A stretch of 64,000 bases of DNA from Neocallimastix lanati (nom. inval.) (taxonomy: Eukaryota; Neocallimastigomycota; Neocallimastigomycetes; Neocallimastigales; Neocallimastigaceae): positions 410,001 through 474,000 of the forward strand of contig JACVTC010000131.1 in NCBI GenBank assembly GCA_016946835.1, in the 5' to 3' direction. A program made the translations under genes and the position numbers. The notes under the pieces were generated by a model. The model had not been told where the DNA came from, searched no databases, and saw only the letters and a program-made list of their open reading frames with translations. Numbering within the stretch: position 1 is the stretch's first letter; each line of letters starts with the position of its first letter. Of this stretch, positions 1 to 12,267 are shown piece after piece.

Positions 1-97
1 AAAAAAAAAAAAAAAAGTAAATAAATAAATATATATACTTTTTTTCTTTTATATATATATATATATATATATATTATTTATGATTACACTTTAACAC

Positions 98-2061
98 TCA
101 CTTTAAATTAATAGGTTTTTGTCTATTCAAAGTATCTTTTGAATTGATTATTTTTAAACCACGTCTTGTAATCTTTCTGGAACTAATACGATCTATACTA
201 TTATAATAATATATACTTTGAAAACTATCACTGTTTAATGTTGAATGATTTGAATATACTCTATTTTTAAATTTTTCTTCATTACAATTTGCTATATTGA
301 AAAATAATAAATATAATTAATAAATTCATTTATAGTATTATTTATTATTTACTATATATAATGTATCATTCATTATTCTTTATCCATTAGTTTTTATTTA
401 TTATTAATTATAAATAATTATTTATTTTTTAATAATAATTTTTTTTTTTATTAATTAACTGACTTGTTATTTGATTGATTATTGATTATTGTTCACTTAC
501 TAATATAATTAATTGAGATTATAATATGAAAAACTAACCTGATCCTAATATACTTTGTTTTAACAGTGAATTGTTATCTTTAATTTTAAGTTGTGAATAA
601 AATAAATCTTTATCATGAAAAGTAGGTACGCTTCCTTGATTTCTGTGAATGGATTTATCATCATTGCCTTCTAATGAATTAAATGAGCCAAATGTATTTT
701 GTGTAATTCCATAATCAGTAGATTTTCTTCCTTGGTTATGATTATTTTCAGTTGTTTCAATTGGTGATTCACAAATTTTATCAGTAAGATTTTGTTGAAT
801 CTTACTTGTATTTAATGTATTATGTTTTTGGTCATCTAATTCATTTTCTGGTGATTCACAAACCATGTTAACATAGTTTTTTTGTGGTGAACCACAAAAT
901 ATATTGTTATTTTTATTATTATTTTCAAGTTCATCTTCTGACGATTGACAAATCTCATCAGTATAACTTTGCTGTGGCGATGAACAAAGTATATTTTGTT
1001 CTTTGTTATCAATAAATTCATCCTTCAATGATTGACAAACCACTTCAGCGTATCTTTGCTGAGGTGAAGAGCAAAGTACAGGACTATTATTATTATCGAT
1101 CTCATCTCTTGGAGATTCGCAAATTATATCTGTGAAGCTTTGTTGTGGTGAGACACAAAACATATTATTATTTCCGTTACCTAATTCTTCCTTTGGTGAC
1201 TCCTTTGGTGATTGACTAGTTATTTCAGATAAGCTTTGTTGTGGTGAAGTACAGAGAAGACTACGTGTTGGTTCTGTTATTTCGTCTATTATATGGTCAC
1301 GCTGAGATGAGGAACTTAATATATTATGTAATTTATCTATTGTTTCATTATTAGGAGATTGATATATTATTTCAGAATAATTGAGATCAGGCGATTTTAC
1401 CATATTCTTAGAAATTTGTCTTTTTTCATTTTTAGAAATGGTGTCTTCATTTTCTATATAACTTTGTTCTGTTGAATTACATAATAAACTATTATTATTG
1501 TTATTATTATTTATATTAGAAACATTAGCCATTAATATTGGATTTTGTGAATTGTTTATAGGTGAATTTTTATTATTTACTGATATTTTCTCTAAATTTT
1601 CTGAATCAATTTTTAGTGAGTTTTCTTGTTTATTTATTATTTCTGGAGATATTTCATCATCTAGAATTTTATTTATATTTAGATCATCTTGTGATATATT
1701 TATATATTCTGATTTTTCAAAATCTGAAATTTGATTTTCTGTTACTTCTGAACCTATACTTTCTAATACTAGAAAAGAATAAATATAAAAATAAAAAAAT
1801 AATAAAGAAAAAAATAAAAAGATAAAAAAAATAAAAAAAAAAAAAAGGAAAAAAAAATTAAAAAAAAAAAAAAAAAGGAAAAATAATAAATCATAAAATT
1901 AATTAATTATTTACCTTTATATAAATATATTTTTTAAATATATAACAAAATAATAAACTAATTTTTAAATCACTAATAAATTATATTTATACATTCAATT
2001 AACCATCTGTACAATAAATATAATAATAAAAATAAGACAATAATAAACAAATAAACGACAT
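98..2061 (-). CDS. Cys/Ser-Pro-Gln repeat protein, hydrophobic N-terminus, three exons
   Basis: Function unknown. The model has exons 2061-2004, 1768-539 and 291-98 (minus strand), with introns opening GTTAAT and GTTAGT and closing in AG. The exons total 1482 nt, which is 493 residues plus TGA, and both junctions keep frame. The open frame around 1532 continues upstream without a stop to the AG at 1770-1769, so the Met at 1532 is internal. Residues 1-17 are very hydrophobic (MSFICLLLSYFYYYIYC) and could be a signal peptide or membrane anchor. Residues about 114-363 hold roughly eight diverged units of about 26 residues, built on C-x-SPQQS, then five or six residues, then C-x-SP, an acidic stretch and an Asn run. 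The two regularly spaced Cys per unit would suit disulfides in a secreted protein, which is inference. The C-terminal 64 codons are basic. The least certain part is exon 1, which rests on phase, an ATG and hydrophobicity only. Confidence 0.62.
292..538 (-). other. Intron 2 of the repeat-protein gene
   Basis: This 247-nt AT-rich stretch separates the coding parts ending at 539 and starting at 291. The donor after CAG reads GTTAGT and the acceptor reads CAATATAG. Removing it joins a one-base codon remainder to two bases and gives GCA (Ala), keeping the frame open to TGA at 100-98. Confidence 0.6.
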
Positions 2062-2074
2062 GTAGATATAAATA

Positions 2075-2126
<52 letters not shown>

Positions 2127-2901
2127 GAAAAGAGAAGAAAAGAATTGAAAGAAGAAAAATAATTAAATCATATTTATTTATATTTAATTAAAATAATGAA
2201 ATTATAAAAAAAAAAAAATTATAAAATATTAATTTTTATTTTAAAAAATTTTATTTCATTTCGAAAATATTTTATAATTTAAATTTTTAAAAATAATATT
2301 TTATTTTTTTTTTTTATTTTTCTCTTCTTCTTCTTGGTAATTTCTTTTTTCTTTTTATTTTTATTATTTTTTTTTCTTCTTTGTTAATTTCCTATTTCTT
2401 TTTCTTTTTTAATCTTAATTATTATTATTTTCTTCTTTATTTCTTTTTTTTACTTTTTATTTAGTTAAATTTTGTCAATTTCTTTTTAAAGAATAAAATA
2501 AATATAATAAATTTTATAATTGATTTAATAATTTTTTATATTTTTTTATAATTTCTAAATTTAATAATAATGTTTTAATAATAAATATATCTATTTAGCT
2601 TTTTTTTTTTTTTTTTTTTTTTTTAATTATTCTTAATTAATTAATTATTTATTTATTTCTATTAATAAAATGATAATTAAAAAAAAAAGTTATAATTTAA
2701 ATATGATATTCTATTAATAATTTTGATATTAATATAAAAAAATTTTTTAATATTTATTAATAAATTTATAAAAATTACTCAATTTAATATTTCTAAAATA
2801 ATTTAAATTTTAATATATATATTAATACTTTAAAAATTTTTCAAAAAAAAAAATATAAATGAAAGGATAATTATATCAAGATTTATAAATAATAAAAAAT
2901 A
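2062..2901. other. Intergenic, AT-rich, no gene seen
   Basis: This 840-bp stretch holds an (AAT)n run at about 2079-2122, poly-T tracts and a pyrimidine-rich part near 2300-2460. It would contain the start of the repeat-protein gene and the 3' side of the next minus-strand gene. I see no RNA gene and no further exon. Confidence 0.5.
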
Positions 2902-3381
2902 TTAACCCTTTATAGTTATATTATTTATCAAATCATATAATTCCCTTAAATCACTTAAGGTATAAGGAGATTCTGAATTTTCATATTTTTGAGCTTCTCT
3001 TTGTTGTTCTTCTAAGAAATTTTCAAGATCATGTTCAAGATTATTGGAGTATAACGATTTTCTCAATGAAAGTCTAATAACATCTGTATCAAATCTATTC
3101 AATCTTGGATTTCTTCTCCTTAATTGATTGATATTTTCATCACTAAGTATACTGGCTTCATTTATTTCAACATGTTTTTCTGTATATAATTTTTCATCTT
3201 TTAAAATACTACTTTCATTAAATTTTTCGTTGAAAAAGTCGTCATCATCTTTTGATACATTTTTCTTTAGAAAATCTTCTGCACTATTTTTCTTTTCATC
3301 TTTAAAAGAACTATCAAAATAATCTGATTTACTTTGACAACAACTATTTCTAAATATTTGTAAATAAGATTTTAAGCCCAT
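2902..3381 (-). CDS. Small acidic protein with Met-Gly start, possibly membrane-tethered
   Basis: I do not recognise the family. The frame gives 159 residues. It starts MGLKSYLQ, which has Gly2 and Ser5 and could be N-myristoylated, and Cys14-Cys15 follow closely and could be palmitoylated. Both are motif-level inferences. Residues about 20-80 are Lys/Asp/Glu/Ser-rich and probably disordered. Residues about 88-155 look helical and conserved in character (RRRNPRLNRF, then LEHDLENFLEEQQREAQ, then LSDLRELYDLINN). Base composition is clearly more GC-rich than the flanks, which supports real coding. The last codons run AAG-GGT-TAA. The GTTAAT there is also a possible splice donor, identical to one used by the neighbouring gene, so the C-terminus could continue in an exon I could not find. 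A dual-acylated scaffold like those that anchor signalling complexes to lysosome or vacuole would have such an N-terminus, but no homology is claimed. Confidence 0.55.
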   Translation of the reverse strand: MGLKSYLQIFRNSCCQSKSDYFDSSFKDEKKNSAEDFLKKNVSKDDDDFFNEKFNESSILKDEKLYTEKHVEINEASILSDENINQLRRRNPRLNRFDTDVIRLSLRKSLYSNNLEHDLENFLEEQQREAQKYENSESPYTLSDLRELYDLINNITIKG

Positions 3382-4222
3382 TCTAACTACTTATATTTCG
3401 ATTTTAAAAATTTATATATTTCTATAATCTATTGTTTATTTATAAATAAATAAAAAAAAATATTTTATATCTTTATATTAGTAATTTATTTAAAAACTAA
3501 AAACTAGTTTCTAGATTATATTTAGTTTATTATTATTATAAAATAAATAAATAAATAAAAGTAAAAGTACTTACTGTAAATTTAAAAATGAAATAAACTA
3601 ATTGAAGATATTATTAAATAAAAATATAATTATATCAATATATCTATATCTATTGTTATTCTTAATTATTATTATTTTTAATTAAAATTTGATTTATCTA
3701 TTATTGTTATTTTTTTTTCTATTAATTAATACTTATGTAATATTAAAAAAATATAATAAAAGTTTATATTTTTTAAAAAATAAATTTAAATTTTAAAAAC
3801 ACGATTTTTAAAAACTATTTAATGTATAGTTTCTATTTTTTTTTTTTTTTTTTTTTTTTTTTGTTCTTGTTTTTTATTTATTGTTTTGTTTGTTTGTTTG
3901 TTGATAATCTTAAATTAAAATTTTGATTTATTAACTACTCATAGGTAGTAATTTATAATTTTATAAATAATCAAAGGAGTAATAAATAAATAAATAAATA
4001 AATAATATACTACTTAATAATTTTTTCTAGTAGGATTTATTTATTTATGTTATTTTTAAATATTAAATAAACAATACTCAATTCAAAATTAATTATTTCC
4101 TTTCAACTTTTTCTTTTTTTTTTTTTTTTTTTGTAGAATATATATTATTAACTTATATATCCTCTTCCAAAAAGAAAAAATTTCATATATTAATAAAGCG
4201 TCGTTTGAAAAATAATAAAACA

Positions 4223-4295
<73 letters not shown>

Positions 4296-5734
4296 TATAA
4301 AATCAAATCTACATTTATATTGGTTGATTTAAAATTAAAAAATAATAAATAAATAAATAAATAAACAACTATAAATATTATATTTAATGAACGAAAAAAT
4401 AAAAAAATAAAATTCCAATATTTTAATATTTTAATATTTTAATATTTAAAATTTAAAATTTAAAATTTAAAAATTTATTAATATTATTAATTTTTTTTTT
4501 TATTTATGAATTAAAAAATATTAGAATTATCCATTTAATATTATTTTTATTATTTTTAAATTATTGATTGTTAAAATTTATATAAATATTGATTATCATA
4601 ATTTATATATAAATTTAAATAAAATAATAATTAAAGTTTTATTTATTATTGGTGTACAAGCATTTTTAAAATATAAAAAATATAAAAAATTAAAAAAAAT
4701 TATATTGAATATAATATCAAAAAAAAATTATAATACATTAATATATTAATAATATATTTTAAAATAATATTTACAATTAAAGTGTTTTGATAATAAAATA
4801 TATATTTTTTTGTGTAATTTATAGCCACTATAAATAATATTATAAATAATATTATGATTGAAAATATATCATATCACGTGATATTAACTAAAATGTTTAT
4901 GTTTACATGTTTATATTTTACATATTATAATATAACAAACAAATATAATTGTTTATATTGTTTTAATTATTTTAACCAAAAAAAAAAAAAGTAATTTAAA
5001 TAAAAATTAAAAATGGATGTACTAATTTTTATATTAGCATATTTTTTTTTATAAATTAACTCTAATATATACAATCATTGTATAGATTAAAATTAATACG
5101 AATATATAAATATTTGTTATAAATATATATAATTTAATAATTAAATATTGAAAAAAAAATATATTAAAATTTAATAAAAAAAAAAGTCAAGATTACACAA
5201 AAAAATTATTATCAATAAAAAAAGGAGAATTTTAACATAGCATCCACATGGAATAATGATGATGACATATATTTATGTTAATTTTTTATTAAAAAAAGAA
5301 CTATAAATATTTTTTTTATATTCAAATTTTTATTATAGATACATTTTATATACATTACATATATGAAAATGTAATTTTTTTTACAGAAAATGTATTTTTT
5401 TTACTAGAAAAAAATAGATTACAAAAGAAATTTTATTTAATATAATAGAAAAATCTCAAAATACTAAAAATACCTTTTTAATTATTATTAATTCAATTAA
5501 TAATATTCATCTATATATATATAAAAAAACGAAAGAGATAAAAATAAAGGAAATATATACTCTATCAGTTGTATATATTTTTGCTGTTTAATGTATATTA
5601 AGTACATTAATTAAATTAACCTATTAATATAAAAAGTTTTTCAGTTTAATCATTAATTATTCAATTATAATTGGTAATTATTTAAGAAAAATAAAATAAG
5701 AAAAAATAAGAAAATAAGAAAAAATAAAAAGATA
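3382..5734. other. Intergenic between divergent genes, AT repeats only
   Basis: This region separates the minus-strand acidic protein from the plus-strand cactin gene and so must carry two promoters. It contains poly-T runs (about 3838-3862), an (AT)n then (TTTA)n block at 4231-4296, and short A/T runs. A 61-codon frame at 4564-4749 is Ile/Lys/Asn-only and not credible. No specific regulatory site could be singled out against this background. Confidence 0.5.
4231..4298. repeat. (AT)n joined to (TTTA)n microsatellite
   Basis: About 30 bp of alternating AT pass directly into about 36 bp of TTTA units. It is a compound microsatellite with no associated gene. Confidence 0.85.
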
Positions 5735-6549
5735 ATGGCACATTATTCAAGTGATAGTGATAGAGAAGGAAGAAAATCAAGAAGTAGAAAGCATAATTCA
5801 AGATCTAAAAGACATTATAGATCTAGTTCATCAGATTCAGAATCTAGTTCAAGAGAAAGACATAGTAGAAGAAGACATGAAAGTAAAAGACATAGAAAAC
5901 ATAGTAAAAGACATGATTCTGAAGAAAAAGAACGAATTAAAGAAGAAAAAAGGGTAAAATTTAAATTAAAATAATATTTTTATATTTTTATATAGTAAAA
6001 ATTATTAATTATCCATTTAAATATAATAATTAATTTGAAATGTAAAGTAATAATTTAATCTTTTTTCTTTAAAAATCATAAACATAATTAAATAATTAAT
6101 TTTTAATAATTAAATTTTTATAGTTGTTAAAAAAAGAATTAAAGGCTCAACAAGAAGCCCAAATTGCTGCCCAAATGACAGCATCTTTAGGTTATACTAA
6201 TACAGATAATCCATTTGGAGATTCTAATTTAACACAAAAATTTGTTTGGCAGAAAAAAAGAGAACAGGAAGCAAAACAGGGTATAACTGCTGCAGAAAGA
6301 TTAAGAATGGAAAAGGAAAGACATGAAGAAACAATGGTATTAAAATTTATGCATTTTAAATAAAATTAAATATAAACTTGTATTTTAAATGAATAATACA
6401 TTAATTATAATATATTTAATATATTAATATAATTTTTCATGAAATTCATGAAATAGATGGAAATGGAAAAATTAAAACGAAGAAGAGAGGAACGTGAAAA
6501 TGAAATGAGATTAAGAGAAGAAGAACAAGTTAGTATTATTTTTTTTTTT

Positions 6550-6589
<40 letters not shown>

Positions 6590-8411
6590 TATTATTATTA
6601 TTTGTTTTTGAATGAATAAATCAGTAGTATCGATAAATATATGATCTATTTTCCAGATTAAAAAAATTCTTTATAATTCTTTTTTTTTAAAACAAACAAT
6701 TTATTAAAATAAATTATATCTAAATATAACATAAAAGATGAGATTACAGAGAGATCAAGATAGACTTGCTTTAGGTGATTGGGAAGCCAAAGAAAAAAAA
6801 TTTCATCTTGAACAAGCAAAGAATCGTGCAAAAATACGTTTTAAAGAAGGAAGAATAAAGCCTATTGATGTTTTAGCTTTAAATATAAATTCAGCATCAG
6901 ATCCTACTATTGCAGAAAATTTTGAATCAATCGATATTAATATGGAATTAGATGAACCATATAAATTATTTGAAGTAAATAAATAACTTATATAATTATA
7001 TTATTAAATTTTATCGTAGTTATTATAATATACTTTTGTTTTTGTTATTTTATAAATATTATAATTGTATTAAGTCATTTTCTAAATATATTTTATTTAA
7101 ATATTTAATAGAATTTATCTTTAAGAGAATTAGAAGAACTACAGGGTGATATTCAGTACTATTTAGAATTAGAAAATGAAGAAAAGAAAATAAGTTTTTG
7201 GAAGGTAAGATTTAAAAATATATTATCATATTATGAAATAAAATTATATAATTAATAAATAAAATAAATAGAATAAAAGTATATATAAAGTATATATAAT
7301 AATGTTCTAATATATGATAAAAATTTTAAAATATTATTAAATAACAAAAATTATATTAAAGTCTCTTTTAATTATTTGTGATGAAGAAATATCAAAACAT
7401 AAATCCATTGGTGGACCAACAACAGGTATTAGTGATGGTATTGAAGATGAAATTCATCATCTAATGGAAAATAAAACTTATAATCAATTATGTAAATTAG
7501 AAGAACAAGTAAAACAAAAATTATCCGATGGAGGACCAATTGATGTTGAATATTGGGAAGTATTGTTAAAGGCATTAGTTGTATGGAAAGCTAAAGCAAA
7601 AATTAAGGAAATACATACAGAACTTCTTGCTAAGAGAATTGAACAATTACGTGAAAAACAAAAATTAGAAATGGAAAATAACAAAAATGATAACGACAAT
7701 AATAAGTCAGATAAAGAAAATACCCATGAAGAAGTTTACGATAATGAAGACAATAGTGAAAGTAATATAAAATCCAAAAATGAATCAATTAAATTACCAG
7801 CAGGAGAAGATGAAGAAGAGGGTGACTTTGAATCTCTTGATGCTATCGAAGAAACTCAAAAGGTAAATATATATATCGATAATACAATTTTTTATTATAT
7901 TATTAAAATTTAAAAGTAAAATAAAATAATATATATTATATAATAATTAATAACAATAATAATAATATTATTATTAACCTTTTTTTTTTTCAAAATAAAA
8001 ATAATTATAATATTTAATTAAAAGACTTATTTATGGCAAGACAAGTATAGGCCAAGAAAGCCACGTTTCTTCAATAGAGTTCATACTGGTTATGAATGGA
8101 ATAAGTATAATCAAACTCACTATGATGTTGATAATCCCCCACCAAAGGTTGTTCAAGGTTATAAATTTAATATTTTCTATCCTGATTTAATTGATAAAAC
8201 AAAGACACCCACCTATCGTATTGAAAAAGATAGTGGTTATCCAGATACCATTATCATAAGATTTATTGCAGGACCACCATATGAAGATATTGCTTTCCGT
8301 ATTGTTAATCGTGAATGGGAACATAGTCATAAGAAAGGTTTTAAATGTTCATTTGATAAAAATGTTCTTCAACTTCACTTCCACTTTAGAAGAAATTATT
8401 ATCGTCGTTAA
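5735..8411 (+). CDS. CACTN: Cactin, spliceosome-associated protein, seven exons
   Basis: Cactin is a conserved nuclear protein that works with the spliceosome; animal orthologues were first found as partners of the NF-kB inhibitor Cactus/IkB. Exons are 5735-5953, 6124-6336, 6457-6528, 6738-6974, 7112-7204, 7362-7862 and 8025-8411. Every junction is phase 0 and the introns are 120-209 nt. The product is 573 residues. Residues 1-73 form an Arg/Ser/His/Lys-rich SR-like region. Residues about 74-280 are the charged helical mid region, including NPFGD, the DWEAKEKKFHLEQAK stretch and the LRELEELQGDIQYYLELE segment typical of cactins. An acidic Asn/Asp/Glu-rich linker follows at about 395-440. Residues about 449-573 are the very conserved C-terminal domain (WQDKYRPRKPRFFNRVHTG, YDVDNPPPKVVQGYKF, FYPDLIDK, GPPYEDIAF, NREWEHSHKKGF), ending in the family's usual RNYYRR-type tail. 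It is shorter than the human protein (about 750 residues), mostly because of a shorter N-terminus. Identification is firm. Confidence 0.95.
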
Positions 8412-9072
8412 AATGGAAATATTATTTGGGGATACCAGAGAAGAGAAGAGAGAAAAAAAAAAAAAAAAAAAAAAAAAAAGATGTTTAAAAGATGTTTATA
8501 TATATATTCATATTATCATATTAAAAATTTATATTATAATTAAAATATTTATATTTATATTTATTATATTTATGTACTTATTTATTTTTTAAATCATTAA
8601 TTAAAATATTTAATTATAAATTATTAAATAATTCAATAATAATAATATATTCAAACTTTTTATTTTATTAAATATATAAATATATTTAATTATTTATTTT
8701 CATATATTATTATTATTAAAAAAAAATTCTTAATTTATATAAATTTAAATTTAATCTTAAAATATTATAAAATAAAATGTTTTATAAGATAGAAATGTTT
8801 ATTTATTTTATTAATGAAACACATTAATAGTTTTGAAAGATAAAAAGAAAATAAATAAAATATATATATAGTAAAATTATATATAATTAAAAAAAAAAAA
8901 AGTTTTAAATATACTTTTATAAATTTATGTAAAATAAAATGATAATACAAAAAAAAAAAAAAATAAAAAATAAAAAAAGAATTATTTTTTATTATTTATA
9001 TTTGAAGAATTTATCATTATATTTTTTTATTATTCATATATTATTATTATTATTATTATTTACTATTTTATC

Positions 9073-9133
<61 letters not shown>

Positions 9134-9149
9134 TACTATTTTATCATTT

Positions 9150-9180
<31 letters not shown>

Positions 9181-10594
9181 TTATTACACTATTACTATAC
9201 TATTATTATTATTATTACAGCTATTATTTATTTATTTTTTTATTTATTTATTTATTTATTATCTTTTCAACTATAATTTTAATTATTGTTCATTTTTAAT
9301 TTATTTTTTAATTTTTTTATAAATAATTAATATATTTGTTATAAAAAAAATAATATATATAATAATAATAATAACTATTAAAGGAATTAAAAGAAATTCA
9401 TCCAGCATGAAGAGAAATTTGGTAATTAAAATTTTAGCAAGAATAAATTATAGTTATATAAATCCTTAGGTCTATCTATTTGTTTTATTCATTTATTATA
9501 ATATAGTAATAAAAATTAATCATTAAATATGCTATTAATAATATTATTATTAATATTAAAGCATATTTTTATTTTTTTTTTTATTTTTACTCTTATTATT
9601 ATTATTATATAGTTATTATTATTATTAGCATTATTAGTATTATTAGTATTATTAGTATTAGTACTATTATTTCTTATTATTTTTTATTATTTTTATTAGT
9701 ATTAGTATTATAAAAATATTTATTTTATTATTATTAGTTTTATTATTATTATAATTATTCTATTTAAATATGATAGGACAATTTTTAATTTTAGAAAAAA
9801 AATTTTTTTTCTATTAGGTAAATCTCAATAAAATAATGATAAATATAAAAATAAATAATAACAATTATTACAGAAATTAATATTAATAATAATAATAACA
9901 ATTATTACAGAAATTAATATTAATAATATAATTTAATAAAATAACAAAAAATATTAATAATAAATAAATAAATAATAAGATTAGCAAAAGAAAATAAAAA
10001 TAATCAATAAAAATAAATAATTATGTTAAAAGATATACAAGATAATTATAAAATTAAAAAAAAAAAATCTGTATATTAAAAAAATTATAAAAATTTTTCC
10101 ATATTTAAATACTATTATTGATATAGATTTAAACTTTTATATTTATTTATATTGTATTTATATGTCAATTATTTAATATTTAAATATTATACAAATTTAT
10201 TTATATTATATTTATTTATTCATTAATTTAGTTAGAACAACTACAATATTATGGAAAAAAAAAATTTTTTTTCTGTAATTCTATTGGAGCCAATCAACAT
10301 ATTATCTTTTTATCATTACAAAATTTTTTTTTTCCTATTGTATAATTTTTCATAAGGAAAAGATTTTAACCTTATTTTATTTTGTATAAATATATATTTA
10401 CATATATGAAAAATTTTTTTTTTTTGTTTTATATTTTTTTTTTAAAATAAAAAAATTGAAAAAAAAAAAAAAAGAATAATAAATAAATATTTTTATGTTT
10501 AAGTATTTATTAATAATAACTTATATAATATAAATAAAAATTTTTTAAAACTTATTTATAATTTATTTAATTTTCATTTTACAATATATATAGT
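8412..10594. other. Intergenic with ATT microsatellites
   Basis: This is the 3' flank of cactin (including a long A run at about 8455-8478) and the 5' flank of the RNase P/MRP subunit gene. It carries several (ATT)n blocks at about 9040-9176, a shorter set near 9595-9700, and poly-A and poly-T runs. Around 9379-9425 a short exon-like piece is bounded by AG and GT but contains an in-frame stop, so I do not call it a gene. Confidence 0.5.
9040..9176. repeat. (ATT)n microsatellite blocks
   Basis: Three runs of ATT units are separated by the near-repeated interruption ACTATTTTATC, so the array itself has been duplicated. A 127-codon reading frame across it is only Ile/Tyr/Leu and is a by-product of the repeat. 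Confidence 0.85.
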
Positions 10595-11344
10595 ATGGAT
10601 TCATTAACAAGGATGCAGTTTTTATGGACTGCAGCACATGAAGTACTAGAAATAAATCCAGCATTATCAAGTTTTTATTTATCACAAATACAAAGTGATA
10701 AGAATGTTAATATTTCAAAATCATTGATAAAACGTTTTTGTACTCATTGTAGTACACTATTTATACCAGGCGTTACTTGTCAAGTTGAAATCAAAACAGT
10801 TAAAAAAAAGAAAAGTAAGAAAAATAAAGAACATAAAGTAAAAAGAAAAGAATATCAAAATATAAATAATGGTGATGATATGGATGAAGATATTCCACAA
10901 CCTCCTTGTTGTCAACGAAATACTTGTGAGAGATTATACTACTCATTAGATGAAAAAAATAATACTTTTCAATCCTATAAATATTCAAATATTGTTAAAT
11001 ATACATGTAATATTTGTCGAAAAGAAACTATTTTTAATGGCACACTAACTAATTATAAGTTAGAAAAGCCTTCTTTGGAAACAATAGATGAGGAAATGGA
11101 AATCTCTTTACCAAATAAAAATAATAATACTAATAAAACTTTGTCTAATGTTAATAGTCCAACCATTTCTAATCATTCAAGAAATAATAGTAATAGTAGT
11201 ACCTCTTCAATTTCAACACATAATCAAAATAAAAGTAAAAAAAGAAAGAGAAATAAGAATGATTTACAACAACTTCTCTCAAAATCTAATGAATATAAGA
11301 AACCTAAAACTTATAGTTTAAATGATTTTCTTAGTAATCTTTAA
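10595..11344 (+). CDS. RNase P/MRP subunit, Rpr2/Rpp21/Snm1 family
   Basis: This family supplies a zinc-ribbon protein subunit to nuclear RNase P (tRNA 5' maturation) or RNase MRP (rRNA and other RNA cleavage). The single exon gives 249 residues. Residues 1-48 match the N-terminal helices (TRMQFLWTAAHEVLE, then the SKSLIKRF segment). They are followed by the diagnostic C49-T-H-C52-STLFIPGVTCQVE block, and a second pair C138-N-I-C141 completes a four-Cys zinc site. The two pairs are about 85 residues apart, far more than in typical Rpp21, because of a Lys-rich then Asp/Pro/Cys-rich insertion (about 66-125). The tail from about 160 is Asn/Ser-rich with a basic KSKKRKRNK cluster that could be a nuclear signal. 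The large insertion and tail are closer to yeast Snm1 (MRP-specific) than to Rpr2, but sequence alone does not decide. The start is the first ATG after a T/A-rich leader. Confidence 0.78.
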   Translation: MDSLTRMQFLWTAAHEVLEINPALSSFYLSQIQSDKNVNISKSLIKRFCTHCSTLFIPGVTCQVEIKTVKKKKSKKNKEHKVKRKEYQNINNGDDMDEDIPQPPCCQRNTCERLYYSLDEKNNTFQSYKYSNIVKYTCNICRKETIFNGTLTNYKLEKPSLETIDEEMEISLPNKNNNTNKTLSNVNSPTISNHSRNNSNSSTSSISTHNQNKSKKRKRNKNDLQQLLSKSNEYKKPKTYSLNDFLSNL

Positions 11345-12212
11345 TTTCATTTTCAAAAAAGAATATACAAGTTATAAAAGGCTTGGGCTAGCCTAAAAAG
11401 TTAACCAGTAATATTAATTTCTTGATGTTTATTAATCTTATAAATTCTATTGAAATTTATAAAAATCTATTATGATAGTTCTTTAATGAAAAAGAAAAAA
11501 AAGTTTTTTATTTTCATATTTTAATTTACTATTATTTAATTTAAACATAGATATATACCAATTTTAAAAGAAAAAAAAATAAAAATAAAAAAATGTAGAC
11601 AATGATATTTTTTTTTTGTAAATTATTATTTGTATTTTTCTTTTAATGTAGCAAGAAATCTATATATTGTAATATATTGTATTAAATAATAGTAAATTTA
11701 CTTGTATATATTTTATATATCAATTTTTTTTTTTTTTTCTTTTTTTTTTTTGAATAAATATAATATTTGTATATTAAGATGTAAGTGAATAAAAAAAATT
11801 TTTTTATTCATTACTTATTATATATAAAAAAGGAGTTATTTTAAAAAATAATTTAAAATTTAAAATGTAAATTTTAATAAATAAAAGAAAAACATCGTTA
11901 AAATAAATTCATTCATATATTTTTCGTATAAGCATATATATTTAATTATTATTGTATAATTATTAAGTTTTTTTTAATGATAAACAAAAAAATGAATATT
12001 AATATTATTTATTATTTGTATATTTTGGTAAATTCAATAATTATAGTATAAATAACAAAATATTAGGAAAAAAATTATAAATTTATGTTTAATAATATTA
12101 TTAAGGGTTAAATTGTAGATGGATCGATAGGATAATCTGAATTTCGATGAAATTTATATTTTATATAATAACAATAGTATTAATATGAATAATAGAACAA
12201 TAACAAAATTAG

Positions 12213-12267
<55 letters not shown>

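Noticed and set aside
1498-1825. Plus-strand frames of 78 and 87 codons
   Set aside because: They are antisense to the coding exon of the minus-strand repeat protein.
1861-1920. Splice donor AAAG|GTAAAT at 1914 as the end of exon 1 of the repeat-protein gene
   Set aside because: The phase-compatible frame before it meets a stop without an ATG, whereas the donor at 2003 gives an in-frame ATG and a hydrophobic start.
4564-4749. 61-codon Ile/Lys/Asn frame
   Set aside because: Composition equals the background and no splice-compatible neighbours were found.
8266-8592. 108-codon frame overlapping the end of cactin
   Set aside because: It is out of frame with the conserved cactin C-terminal domain, which ends at 8411.
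8939-9322. 127-codon Ile/Tyr/Leu frame
   Set aside because: It is translation of the ATT microsatellite and has no codon pattern of a gene.
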